Part shown: positions 45,218-55,650 of the stretch, piece by piece | Layout of the letters: each line of letters starts with the position of its first letter | How positions within the stretch are numbered: position 1 is the first letter of the stretch | Origin: Diplolepis rosae | Taxonomy: Eukaryota; Arthropoda; Insecta; Hymenoptera; Diplolepididae | Length of the DNA stretch: 64,000 nt | NCBI GenBank assembly: GCA_030998225.1 | Contig: JAPYXD010000608.1 | Coordinates: forward strand, 2,076,501-2,140,500 | Reading direction: 5' to 3' | Program-made: the position numbers and the translations under genes | The notes under the pieces: generated by a model | The model's input: the letters and a program-made list of their open reading frames with translations, nothing else | Told to the model about the DNA's origin: nothing | Databases searched by the model: none

Positions 45218-45963
45218 CTATTTTTCTCTGTGTAATTCCAAAAGTAGAGCTATTTTCTCAGTATGGTTTTTGCTAAATTTCGTGTAGAAGTTTATCAAAC
45301 CTAAAAGTCCACGGAATTCTTTTAGGTTTCGAGGTCTTGTAAAATTCTGGATAGCGATAATCTTATCTGGATCCAGTTTTATTCCATTGGGCGTTAAAAT
45401 GTATCCAAGGAATTCAACTTCAGATCTGAAAAAATGAGATTTTTCCAGATTGATGGTCAAATTATTTTCCCACAATCTATGAAAAAGTAATTCTAAGTAT
45501 CTTAGGTGCTGGTCGATATTTTCAGAAGCACAGAAAATATCATCAATAAATGTCACATAGAAATTCCCTAAGCCGTTAAGTACAAAATCTAGGGCTCTGA
45601 CCAGGCCTGCCGTGCTTGTTTTGAGGCCAAAAGACGTAACACAAAATTCGTAACATTTGCCTTCGTGTAGGAAAGCCGTATATTTTTTTGATTCCTCGGC
45701 TAGGGGAATTTACTAGTCAGGTCCATTGTAGACATTATTTTGCTCCCACCACATCTTTGAAATAGTACCTCTGTTGGTTCAGCACATTCGCGGTAATTAA
45801 TCATGATTTCATTCAATTTTCGGGCATCCAAACAGATTCTTACGCTTCCAACCTTCTTCAAACTCGTTATCAATGGATTTATGTAGGGACTATTCGGTGT
45901 CCGAATAATTCCTACTTCTAATAAATTATTTATTTCAGCCGTTATTAGTTCTCTTAATCTCAT
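45218..45963 (-). pseudogene. Ty3/gypsy-type reverse transcriptase
   Basis: The - strand first encodes EINNLLEVGIIRTPNSPYIN, SVRICLDARKLNEI and MSTMDLTSKFP, the opening RT motifs with the first catalytic Asp. After a frame break it gives SFGLKTSTAGLVRAL, FIDDIFCAS (the F/YxDD box), HFFRSEVEFLGYILT and FRGLLGLINFY. This order is diagnostic of Ty3/gypsy RT. It stops at 45218 before RNase H and integrase, so the 3' half of the element is lost or replaced. Confidence 0.88.
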
Positions 45964-46073
45964 TGGGATTAGATAGGTTTTAATAATAAAAGGCTGGTCA
46001 TCTTTTATTTTTAACCTGTCCTCGTATATTGAGAGACGTCCGGGTTTCTTGGAAAATATTTCCTTGTATTTTT

Positions 46074-46696
46074 TTAGAACCTCCCAAAATTTGTTTTTTC
46101 TTCTTCGTCAAGTAGCTCGCATTCTTCATTTTTATTTTGATAATTATCTTCAATTGTTAAGTCCTTTAAATCAACATTTATTAACTCCTCATTAGGCTCC
46201 ATATTTATTTCATGGATGAGCCTGATACTTTTTTCTTCATTATTTACGAATTTAATTTCAATTTGTTTATTCTCATTTCGCAGTACAATATAATTTTCAT
46301 CCATATCAATCCTTCCTTTGAGCTTTTTGTGTAAATCAGCGTCCAAAATACAAATTTTGTTTAGTTTCGGTATTATTATAAATACGCAAGAATATGTTTC
46401 TTCATTTAAATTCAAATCCGCATATAATTGATGCTTTAATTTTATAGGTTTTACACCTGTGGCACCGACGACGGTCCTGCTTACGATTGGCAAAATTTTA
46501 CAATTTTTAAATTTATTATTTTCGAAAAAAATTCTGAATTACACGTTATTTCACTACCAGTATTGCCAAGTGCCTCTGTTTTCACGCCCTGAATTTTCAC
46601 ATTTATATTTGGACACTTATTGAAAATATTTATAACTTCAACATCTTCTGATTTTAACAAATCTTGCCTAATATCTAGATCTAGGGGTTTTTTCAT
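46074..46696 (-). pseudogene. Ty3/gypsy-type aspartic protease region
   Basis: Two overlapping - strand frames cover the region between gag and RT. The upstream one contains VKTEALGNTGSEITC. The family motif is A-L-x-DTGS, so the catalytic Asp appears as Asn here. The downstream frame (MPIVSRTVVGATGVK...) is typical of the linker following the protease. A frameshift joins them. Confidence 0.72.
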
Positions 46697-46898
46697 GTTA
46701 TTTGATCTTGGGTTTGCCTCTAATACATTCTATCTAGTTTATTCTATTTAGAAATCTAGTTTCCCTGGTTATTTAGTACGTCGACGTTTTCGGAGTTTCC
46801 CCGCTGCGCCCCACTATTGCCGTTTCCAGGCTGTCTAGATTAGTTGACGCCTCTATATGGGGTGTTTGCACTACCATTCCGATGATATACACCATTTT

Positions 46899-47870
46899 TC
46901 ACGTATCCGTTACCGCTCTGCTTGGGATTATAATTTCTCTTATATCCCGCCCATTATTGTCGTGGGCCTGGCTTGCGCCAAGATGGCCTAGAGGATTTGA
47001 ATCACGCATATGAAATCCAGAATTATTACCGACGAAATAATTTGGGTTACTTCTATATCTGTTTGCACTGAAACCTGACCCACGACTATAATTTACATTT
47101 TGTTGAACACTGTTTTGTGTTGTTCCATAATTATTAGGACTCACATGCATTTGATTATTGCGCTGTCTAAAGTTATTTTCATGAGAAAAATGTGACTGCC
47201 CGTAAACATTTGAAGAACACGTATGATTATAAAAATTACCGGAGCCATTATTGCCATCATTCAAATTCGATGGCCCTGCTTGATCGAAAGCATCAAGCCA
47301 TTAAATTAAATTATCATAAGTCTTTATATGTCTAATAATTATGGCAGTCCGTATATCATCATTGTAATGCCTAGATAGTTCAGCCACAATATCTGCATCA
47401 GAGGGTGGTGGGATTAGATCTTTAGCATTATTTATCATCTAAATTGCATACTCTACTCGCGATAAGTTACTATTTGGAATGTATCTCCCAAACTGTAACT
47501 CGGAACTACTCTGAAGCATATATTCTCATTCCAGTATTTTTTTTTATGAATTTCTCTCTAAAAGAAATGATATTTTCTTGCTGTGAAGAAACCAATTCCC
47601 ACCACTTTCTTGCAATGCCCTCTAGGTATGCAAAAATTACGTAGTTAAAATCATCGGTATTTATATGAATGGCAGCAATGTATCGTTCGAAATCTTTTAA
47701 GAACCGCATTGGCCTTTCGGGCTTATTCCCAGAGATTCTTGACATAGGATATTTATTTATCCAAGATAAGATTGCCGAACTACTCAGGGTTTTCTATAAT
47801 TTATTTTCTAAAACAAACTGGTGGTCTTCCAGATGTTTTATAACGGGTGACCTCTGTTGAAACGTCAAAA
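46899..47870 (-). pseudogene. Ty3/gypsy-type gag (capsid and Asn-rich C-terminus)
   Basis: The - strand shows MRFLKDFERYIAAIHINTDD and EGIARKWWELVSSQQENI, the capsid pattern of gypsy-type gags (hydrophobic helix, then 'A..WW'). After a frame break the ADIVAELSRHYNDDIRTA segment follows, and finally an Asn/Ser/Gly-rich tail without an obvious CCHC knuckle. The layout gag, protease, RT is continuous on this strand. Several stops and frameshifts are present. Confidence 0.78.
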
Positions 47871-48372
47871 AAAAAAAATTTATCAAAGCGGACCCGAGGA
47901 CTCGGGGTTACCCTCGGCGTCACCGACGTTACTTAGGCGGCTTCTAAAAATGAGCGCCTGGCGTCTCCCGGCGCCATATTTATAAACTGATGAGACCCTA
48001 AAAATAAAAACTTAGCATGCAACAAGGAAAAGCGAAGCCAAGTAGGGGTTCCGGCTAGGGTGATTGTGGATTCGGGAGTTCGGATCAGGTACGGTTTTGA
48101 GGTTAAGGAAGGAATCTTAACCTAAAACATAGGAGCTCTTGCATAAAAAAAATGAAATAAATTAAGCAACTTATAGGTTAACTAGAACTACAATTTTATT
48201 TTATTGGTGGGCAAGGCCCTGGCTCGATATAAATACAAAAAAAATTAACTCGATGCCAAAATGGCGTACAGCGCCTTAGAAAAGAGGCAGAGCTCTGAGA
48301 GAGCCTGAGAGCCATGCGGTCTAACAGAATGAAAATTTCTTTATGTCCCGGAATAGAGTCTCAAAGACTTAC
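47871..48372 (-). other. leader region of the gypsy-type element
   Basis: A string TGGCGCCGGGAGACGCC on the - strand (about 47990-47974) begins like a primer-binding site, but the sequence before it does not end in CA as an LTR should. A GC-rich patch is at 47885-47985. No LTR pair was found. Confidence 0.3.
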
Positions 48373-48435
48373 CGGAGATCTGTCCGCGACCTCGCGCCAC
48401 ACTTCGTCCAAATCAAAATCCCCGGTGGCGTCCAT
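48373..48435 (-). CDS. possible 21-codon first exon ending at a strong donor
   Basis: From ATG 48435 the - strand encodes MDATGDFDLDEVWREVADRS followed by Pro, then CCG|GTAAGT. Reading through the donor meets a stop three codons later. It lies about 500 bp upstream of the gag on the same strand, so it could be a spliced leader exon of the gypsy-type element or an exon of something else. Support is only the context and the donor. Confidence 0.3.
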
Positions 48436-48639
48436 TGGTAGGTGGAAGTTTAATAATTTTCCCCTTAGCTATTTACCACCCGGATTACAACGACAGAATA
48501 GAGCTGCGCGCCAAAGGTGTCGCGCAGTTTTATTACATCAGCTGGAAAGGCTAGCGCACGCGCACGAAGCTCAGGTTTGCGCGGGCGACTCGTCTTGTGA
48601 GGACGACGGCGCCAGGCAACCAATGAGCTGAAGCGTCTA

Positions 48640-48675
48640 TCGATCAGCTTGCCCCATTGGCTTAAAACGTAGAGG
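48640..48675 (+). repeat. shared 23-bp string with 40.49 kb
   Basis: CTTGCCCCATTGGCTTAAAA followed by CG occurs here and at about 40490. It contains an inverted CCAAT box. It may be a core part of an LTR promoter present in two related elements. Confidence 0.35.
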
Positions 48676-49067
48676 GGTGCGTTTAAATTACGTAGAGTTT
48701 GTACTGCACAACACAGCAGTTACAAATAGACAAAGCTAATATACAACATATAATATAATTTATAAGTGTTCCAACTCGTCATGCCCTTTCTATATTAATT
48801 ATAATAATAATAGTGCGACGGTGTGTGAACCCCTCTGACGTGCGATGGTAACATAGCGATCTTCTTGGCGGCGCCTTTCAAGCTGGTGTTATCAATGGAA
48901 CAAACAAGAAAAAGGAAACGGCTAAAAAAACAATCAAAAATAAAATAATTTTATGAGCAGCTCTCAGACTATTCCTGACAGTGTTGAGTTTTAATTAAAA
49001 AAAGGTGGCTTGTGCTCGATCCTGTCGTTGCCGGTCGAGGTAAAAAAATTTAACGTAATCTACCACG

Positions 49068-49402
49068 TTACAGTTTAATTCTTTTTTCATGCACCATTTT
49101 TTTCGCTATAAGATCTCCACTTAAACAGCGAAGTTCTTCGGAAGCCTCACTCAATGTATTTACTTTAGCTTCAACCTTTTTTACATTTTTTTCCAATTCT
49201 AGATTTTTGATTTCGCATTTCGCTTTTCCCATTTGCTCGCAGCTATCCATTCTATCCACAATTAAATCAGTAAATTCTTTGAATTGTTTCGCCGTATTTC
49301 GCTTTAAACCGGATATCTTCTTTGTATTTTTCTTTACCGTATTTATTACTTCAGCTTGATTATTTGCAACGCTTTTTATTTTAACGCCGATAGATTTGAG
49401 CT
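49068..49402 (-). pseudogene. coiled-coil ORF, interrupted by a TTAA MITE
   Basis: The - strand frame is open from about 49402 to a stop at 49068, with VKIKSVANNQAEVINTVKK, NTAKQFKEFTDLIV and CEIKNLELEKNVKKVEAK showing heptad-like spacing and high Lys/Glu content. No ATG occurs until MDSCEQMGK. The TTAA MITE at 49407-49683 sits at its 5' edge, so the frame may have been longer. I cannot name the protein. A gag-like N-terminal region of a LINE or LTR element is one option. Confidence 0.35.
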
Positions 49403-49406
49403 TTAA

Positions 49407-49683
49407 CCCTCAGGATACGGACTGGGTTAGCGTAACCCGAGTGAATTTTGAAAATAGCGCCATTTCGAAAAAATTGTTAATATTTTCGAATATAACTTTG
49501 CTAAATTATATAATATCACAAATCTAACAAAACTATCATATTCTTGAGTAAATTTCCGAATGATTAAAAAAAATTCTTGTAATTAACGAATTACAGCGCA
49601 ATATATAGCCGATCCAAGTTGCCGGGTTAGGCTAACCCATGTCTGTACGGAACGTAACTTTTTCATAGTCCGTACCCTGGGGG
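49407..49683. mobile_element. piggyBac-like MITE with TTAA target
   Basis: The ends are CCCTCAGGATACGGACT and, in reverse complement, CCCCCAGGGTACGGACT. TTAA lies at 49403-49406 and 49684-49687. A second inner pair, GGGTTAGCGTAACCCG and CGGGTTAGGCTAACCC, is itself palindromic. The CCC-start with TTAA duplication is the piggyBac signature. 277 bp, no ORF. Confidence 0.88.
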
Positions 49684-49849
49684 TTAATAACATTTTATTT
49701 TATTTTTTTTTTTTTTGGCGAGGAAAAATGGCGAAATCTTTTATAGACGTTGTACAGGACTCTCCTAGGACGGGTCTAGGCATACCTGTTAAAACCGAAA
49801 AACCCCTTCTCTAGAACCAGTACACCGCCCGCGGAGCCGTCTTTCGGCT

Positions 49850-52015
49850 TTAAATTTCGCGAGCAGTTGGTTCCAGCTTAAAGTCGCGTTCGACTCTTCC
49901 GTAATCCGTTCGCCCAGGACTCCCATCCGCGGACACACGCCCGTTAGGCAGGCCGACTAGCCGCACCAACCAGGGGAGGAATAAAAAGATTCCTCTCCCG
50001 ATTGACGCGGACAGCCAAGCCCACCCAAGGAGCAGAACCACGAGTGCAGGCCCCAATGCGATTTCAACTGGCCCTCGTCGTTGACGCACTCTGCACGCCC
50101 ATCGAACTCCCTCGTCTTCATATCCAGGGCGATGAATGACTCGATAAGCATCCACATCTGTTCAGACACGACTCATCGTAAAAGCTGACTTGACCGTGCA
50201 TTCTATCCGGCCAGGTGGCAAGTTCCGGGATCAGACGGTGTGTCCATGTCCCGGATTGGTCACCATGCCATCTCGTCTGTTTGTTAAGCAGGTGAGCTCC
50301 TTACGGAGCTGAATGGACTCCTTCCGTTCCTCCGCCAATAAGTCTATTAGTGGGAAGCTCGCCAGGACCAGCACAGCGCTCGTAGACACAGTTCGGTATG
50401 CTGAGACAATTCTCTGAACCACACCTCGCTGTGCCGAGGACAGCTTTTTCTGGATAGCATGGTTGTTAAGGGCACTTGTCTAACCGGAGCTGCATAAAGC
50501 AGCTACCAATGTTGGGCATGAGCCGAGTCAGAGCGGCTCCGCATTGGATGGCTTTGGCAGTCTCGATCTGCAGGCGTTCGCCGAAGCTAAGCCTTCGATC
50601 CAACTGCACACCCGGGCACTTAATGCTCTTTTTCCACTCAATTTCATGCTCCCCGAGAACGATCATCGGGTATTAGAAGGATCTCTTGTCCGTGACCAGC
50701 AAAGCCTCGGTCTTTTCAGGGGCAATTGTCAGGCATCTGCTATCCAACCAACGCTTTGCCCGCCACAGACTTTCATTGATCCTCAGCTCTAGGATTCTGA
50801 CGTCGTCAGCGGCACACACGACAAGTGCGTTGTCCGCGAAGCCGATGATGCTCGTTCCAGCAGATAGGTCCATGCGCAGGAAATCATCATACATGACGTT
50901 CCAAACGAGTGGACCCATCCGTGACCCTTGAGGGGCGCCACATGTCATCTCTTCGTGAGAAACCACTTTTCGCCCTCGTATATCACCCACCTGTCGCTTA
51001 GATAGTCATCTATCATTCGCAACAGGTAGTCTGGAACCTTTTTCCGCACCATCGCCTCGATGCAGATGTACCATCTCGCGGTATTGAACACATTGCGTAT
51101 GTCAATGCTGATCAACGCGCAGAATCCCTTACGCTTACCAGTTACTCTTCTTGCTTTAGTGGCGATGTTCACCACTGCCTGGATGGCGTCAACTGTGCAC
51201 CTGCCTTTCCGAAAGCCGAACTCGTTTCCCGAGAGACCGTTCTCGCCGACCATGTGACCCTGTAGACTTTGTAGGATCATTTCCCCTAAGCTTCCCTATT
51301 GTATCCAATAGACAAATAGGTCTATAGGATGAGGCATCTTCTAGAGGTTTGTTGCCCTTCCTCAGCAGGACCAACCTTTGCTTCTTCCTGTCTACGAAGA
51401 ACCTCCCCTCCCGAAGATAGGAGTTAAAAGCTTCCAGGAGGATCTTCGGGTATGCCCCGATCACCTCTTTGAGGATCTCGTTTGGCACCCCGTCGATCCC
51501 CGGCGCTGTATTTGCCTTAAGCCTCCTAGCCGCTCTCTTTAGTTCCTCGAGGGTGAAGAGTTATCGCGTCGGACCACGCAGGGACTTCGGTCCTGTCTTT
51601 GGAACGGCTCTACGTGTGGAAACAAGCTCCGCACAATGTATTTGACTTGATTGGCATTATCCTTGCCCGGAGTCTTTCTTTTGGTCACCAATCTCTTAGT
51701 GACTATTTTGAAGGCGAGACCCCATGGGTCCTTCTCAAATTCCCCGATCAAGTCTTTCCAGCACTGAAGTCGGCTTTTCTTTATGCCTTTCCTTAGAGCT
51801 GATTTTGCTTTTTTCCATGCCTCCCCGGTACGCCCGCACCCGTAGCGAGGCATGGAGTGGTCACATGCTGCGACCACTTTCTGCCTCGCCGCCCGCAAAG
51901 TTTCCTCCAATGACCCAGCAGACCTTGCCCAACCAAGATCATCTATGCTCCTGGTTTCTTCCAGATGTTTGCGAAGCTTGTCTTTGCTGAGTCGTTTTGT
52001 GTTCCAGGAGGGCAA
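49850..52015 (-). pseudogene. R1-clade LINE ORF2: reverse transcriptase, endonuclease region missing
   Basis: On the - strand the frame enters at PSWNTKRLSKDKLRKHLEE. RT follows: SSYRPICLLDTIGK, FGFRKGRCTVDAI, CALISIDIRNVFNTARW, GAPQGSRMGPLVWN and GFADNALVVCA. The catalytic FADD reads FADN, so the second Asp is lost. After RT, KCPGVQLDRRLSFGE is the thumb-like segment, and the 3' part near 50100 matches R1-type C-termini. Several stops and frameshifts occur. The usual APE endonuclease domain should precede PSWN but the gag knuckles directly adjoin it. Confidence 0.82.
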
Positions 52016-52549
52016 TACCCGCTCCTCGAGGCATGGGCGACAACTTTTTCGCCCCTGTCAGCACAAGTCAGGCACCTAGGGGCAGCCTTGCACTCCTTGG
52101 CCACGTGCGACGCGCCCCCACACCTTCAGCAGGCATCCTTCTTGTCTTGGGAAGCCGATCCTCGGGGGGAGAAGGAGCAACCCTCTTCTACCCCTTTATC
52201 AGTTTTTTTATGGTTTCTCCCAGAGACACAGAGTGCGGTCTCCGAAAGACACCCAAATTTTCAAGGTGGGGTGGGATTCCAGCCTCTTCTGGATTTCCAC
52301 CTCGCTTTCTAGAAGGCACTTGTGGGTATTGAGCATTCCTCTCAACACCTCTGTGGCCTCGTTCAGACTGTCCTTTACGTGGCCAGGGTTATTTCTAAGC
52401 ATACCCTGCTGGATAACGCTGAGAGCCCTGGCCAATTTTTCCATTTTTTCACTTTGCTCCCTGAGGAGCTGAAGGACCTCCTTCCATCCCTCAGCTCCTG
52501 GAGGAGCACCCAAGTCCACTTTCCCCACCGTTTTATCTAGTAAATACAT
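52016..52549 (-). pseudogene. R1-clade LINE ORF1 (gag) with zinc knuckles
   Basis: The - strand frame starts near 52549 (MYLLDKTVGKVDLGAPPGAE) and contains a probable coiled-coil (LREQSEKMEKLARALSVIQQ). Near 52140-52010 it carries knuckles RCGGASHVAKEC (its first Cys adjoins a stop) and CLTCADRGEKVVAH..C. ORF1 and ORF2 overlap in different frames at the junction. The gag would coat the element RNA. Confidence 0.7.
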
Positions 52550-52790
52550 AAAATATTTTTATCAGCGCATCGTGCGTAGAGGAGCGGGTCGGAATAGTTG
52601 GGAATGGGTGTACCCTTGGACCGAAGTCCTACCCCAGTTCTCTGAGGCCCAACCTCCGCTTAGCCGGTCCCAGAATGTGTGGACAGACCGGACTCGCTCG
52701 AAGCAACACAGGCTCCGACACCTGTGTTTAATACGCACTTAACCGTGAATATTTCGTTGCATCCTATCCTTAACTGTTACTTTGCATACA
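52550..52790 (-). other. R1-like LINE 5' UTR
   Basis: This GC-rich non-coding sequence lies immediately upstream of ORF1 on the - strand. The GC-rich zone ends near 52760, which is probably the 5' end of the insertion. Confidence 0.45.
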
Positions 52791-53212
52791 AAAAAAAATA
52801 AACGAAAAGCAAATGAATTCAAATTGATTTTGAATGTTAAAATTAAATATTATTTTAAACTCATTGCCTCGTAATAATATCTATTTGCTTTTAATTTAAT
52901 TTAATAACATCAAACTTCGTTTTCCTTCAACTTATTTTCTTTCTTTATTATTAAGGAGACACACATACAATTTCTATATCCTTCATGCGCGAGTCATGCT
53001 GCTAAATGTCAAAGTCAGCTAACAAGGGGAATGCGTCAATCTCCCCTCAGCTTTCTGCACGAAACTTGCAGTACCGAAAGTTCGATATAAATAAGTAATA
53101 ATGCCGGAGTGACAGGACCCACTACCTCAGTTATTTCGAGAAATTGCATTTTGAAAATTGAGGATTCGCACGCGCCGAGTGAGTAAAGCCCGGTGAGTCC
53201 TTCAGCACAGTG

Positions 53213-53302
53213 AAGCGGTGGCGTAGTGGTGATAGCTATCGGCTTGCATGCTCGCGGGCGCAAGTTCAATTCTTTTTGGCGGTAATTTTTTTTTTTTTTT
53301 AA
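53213..53302 (+). repeat. tRNA-like head with T-run (left arm)
   Basis: GTGGCGTAGTGGTGATAGC resembles an A box and AAGTTCAATTC a weak B box. A TTGCATG string sits where an Ala (TGC) anticodon loop would be, and the 16-T run ending at 53301 would terminate Pol III. The T-arm does not pair well, so this is a SINE-like derivative. Confidence 0.5.
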
Positions 53303-53401
53303 TTTTTATACATTGTTAATTATTTACAATGTAATTAGTATAAGTTTTGATCATTTGTAATGAATTTAATTTAAATAACAAATACTAAAAGTTATAAATA
53401 T

Positions 53402-53680
53402 TTATTGTTCTTCCACTGACACCTGACACTCATTTACCACATCGATCACAGCTTCAGAAATTTTTTCTGCCATCGTTTTCGAAACAGAGGAAATGTTTTG
53501 CGGAGGGTTTTCCGTTATAAGATTATTGTTTTTATAAATGAAAAGGGAATGCTGGAGAGCATTCGTAAACTCTCCTTTGAAAATTTCATCGTCCAAAGAT
53601 CTTTCAAAATCTTCACTCGTAGATCCTTCACAATCAGATTTTTGACTCGAACTTCCACTTCCACTTGCACCTTGGTTCAT
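53402..53680 (-). CDS. 92-codon acidic ORF inside the palindrome, unknown function
   Basis: From ATG 53680 the frame begins MNQGASGSGSSSQKSDCEGS and continues with TSEDFERSLDDEIFKGEFTN to a stop at 53402, ending VNECQVSVEEQ. A Ser/Gly-rich start is followed by a hydrophilic, acidic region with two likely helices. Codon usage and residue mix look protein-like, unlike the surrounding frames. An in-frame non-ATG extension exists upstream. I recognise no family. It might be a captured host exon or an accessory protein of the element. Confidence 0.4.
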   Translation of the reverse strand: MNQGASGSGSSSQKSDCEGSTSEDFERSLDDEIFKGEFTNALQHSLFIYKNNNLITENPPQNISSVSKTMAEKISEAVIDVVNECQVSVEEQ

Positions 53681-53979
53681 TTTTGCAAAAATTGAAAAAG
53701 CACTTTCATCAGGAAAATATAAAATAACCAAATATATATAGTATCCACAAACACTTTCTAATTCCTAATTCCTCCAGTTTGGAATGAGTATAGTGAGAAC
53801 ATTTTAAATAAAATGTAAAATAAATATACCTTTCAAATGATTAATATCAATATAAATTATGCAAAATATATTGACAGCATTAATTATTATTTATAATTTT
53901 TAGTATTTGTTGTTTAAATTAAATTCATTACAAATGATCAAAACTTATACTAATTACATTGTAAATAATTAACAGTGTA

Positions 53980-54068
53980 TAAAAATTAAAAAAAAAAAAT
54001 CAACGGCAAAAAGAATTGAACTCGCGCCCGCGAGCATGCAAGCCGATAGCCATCACCACCACGCCACC
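53980..54068 (-). repeat. tRNA-like head with T-run (right arm)
   Basis: This is the inverted counterpart of 53213-53302. Differences such as GTGGTGGTGATGGC for GTAGTGGTGATAGC damage the A box slightly. The T-run is shorter (about 12). Confidence 0.5.
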
Positions 54069-54264
54069 GCTTCGCTGTGCTGAAGGACTCACCGGCCTTT
54101 ACTCACTCGGCGCGTGCGAATCCTCAATTTCAAAAACTCAATTTCTTGAAATAACTGAGGTAGTGGGTCCTGTCACTCCGGCATTATTACTTATTTATAT
54201 CGAACTTTCGGTACTGCAAGTTTCGTGCAGAAAGCTCAGGGAAGATTGACGCACTCCCCTTGTA

Positions 54265-54605
54265 AGCCGTGTTATCGAACTTCGAATTGTGTTTTGACAG
54301 CGTACATTCTCCTGAGTACTTAGAGTTTAACAACTTCGTGCTTTATTCTGCTATCGCACGCATAGACTAGGAAATTAAAATTTGTTCTCTTGGAAATTAC
54401 TACGGCGATAGCTTCGATTTGACTTTATTTTTAATTGTCAAGTTCAAGGCTTTTGCTTGTTGCCACGTTCACAGGCGATGTTATTTAATTCTGACAAATC
54501 ACAATTTAACGAAAATATTAAACATCGAATATTTAACTTTTGACGTTGAAAACACTCTCTTTGAAATTAACCTTCATGTCCTGTTCGGGCGCCAGTTGAG
54601 ACATT
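54265..54605 (-). mobile_element. LTR-retroelement leader and tRNA-Lys primer-binding site
   Basis: On the - strand GTCTCAAC is followed by TGGCGCCCGAACAGG (about 54594-54580), a near-perfect complement to the 3' end of tRNA-Lys. An LTR should therefore lie to the right (above 54600) and the leader to the left. The leader is cut by the palindromic element at 54264. No gag was found. Confidence 0.65.
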
Positions 54606-55086
54606 TCATATGTTCACAATTAAATATTTTATTTCAGAAACTCTGAATATGATTTCCATTATTTTGAGTAATTATTTTCACTACTTTTAATTCGAAAGTA
54701 TCAACCTTCGATATTTTATTTCACAATTTGACTCATAAATATCCTAATATTCCAAAGAGACAACAAACTTGCGTGGTTTGAATCCTGATTTTTGAATTTC
54801 TACTTTCAAAGTTTCAGACTTTAAATTTTCCTGCAATAAAAAAAAATATAACTCACGATTATCTTTCTTTTTTTTAGTCGCGTGAAGCTGATTGATGCCA
54901 CCGTGAAGATGCGTTTTTTTCAAAGTTATATTCACTTGAGTCTCCTGGATTTTCTGTAAGCAGAAAATGAGACAAAAAATAAAATTTCCGTTTCTCTTTT
55001 AGGCGTTTAAATAATCGTTTGAAGTGGTTCCGAAAGGAGGACTACCACCTGAAAATAAAGTTTATTCTGAGCGAGCAGCATTTCCA
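54606..55086. other. possible LTR, undetermined
   Basis: By its place next to the primer-binding site, part of this should be the 5' LTR (- strand). I could not identify its outer end. The 63-codon antisense frame at 54744-54935 shows no motif. Confidence 0.3.
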
Positions 55087-55650
55087 TAGTTATAGCTGGG
55101 TCAGAATTTCTGAAACGGATCACCCGAATTGGATAAAAATTCAAATCTACTTCAAAATTATTTTTTACGATAGTGTTTACCATTCCTGACATAAACCTAA
55201 AGTGATTTTGTTCAAAAAAATTTTTTGTTTATAATATTAACAATTAAAGATTTTTATAATTTTTTTTTGTAAAATTAATTCTGGCTGATCTAATTATCCG
55301 ATTTTTATGTTTTTTGTGACAATGGAATCGTCATTTAATATAGATTGACTGTGATTTTTCTCGATTTGAAAACTTGAAATTTTATGTGAAATACTAATAA
55401 TTGTTTATAACAAATTGATGAACAAATGTGTTCTTCATCGGATTTCGACTGAAAAAAACCACATGTACTTCATTCAATTATCTTTCATATTCCTTTGAGA
55501 AAAAAAATCGCCCGCATTTTGGAACGATCCAATTCGGTCGACAACATAGTCACGCGAGGTGCCAAAACTGTGCCGTTCGCTCGCGTGCATTTATTCTTCA
55601 CTGCGCAAATGCTTCGTGCTATGTAAAAAGGATTTCTTGGATGAATAAAT
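55087..55650 (+). repeat. left arm of ~4.4-kb palindrome
   Basis: This arm is the inverted copy of 58970-59533. Shared strings include GCTGGGTCAGAATTTCTGAA, CTGATCTAATTATCCGATTT, CATGTACTTCATTCAATTAT and CTGCGCAAATGCTTCGTGCT. Each arm contains a frame starting MSGMVNTIVKN (antisense at 55192; sense at 59434). The two versions differ at several amino-acid positions, so coding constraint is unproven. Confidence 0.82.

Larger units (their letters stand above)
53022..54264. mobile_element. palindromic element (~376-bp arms) enclosing a 92-codon ORF
   Basis: Arms 53022-53397 and 53889-54264 are inverted copies, by eye about 95% identical. Outer strings are ACAAGGGGAATGCGTCAATC and its partner. 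Shared interior strings include GAAACTTGCAGTACCGAAAG and AGGACCCACTACCTCAGTTA. Each arm holds a tRNA-like segment followed by a long T run. The unique centre (53398-53888) carries an ORF. Target duplication not resolved. Confidence 0.85.

Noticed and set aside
51539..52332. Several + strand frames over the LINE at 50-52.5 kb
   Set aside because: They are antisense to R1-like ORF1/ORF2 frames that carry zinc-knuckle and RT motifs.
53036..54249. Two near-identical 77-codon proteins (NLRPRACKPIAITTTPPL / NSRPRACKPIAITTTPPL)
   Set aside because: They are the antisense reading of the tRNA-like segment and arm in each half of the palindrome, not independent genes.
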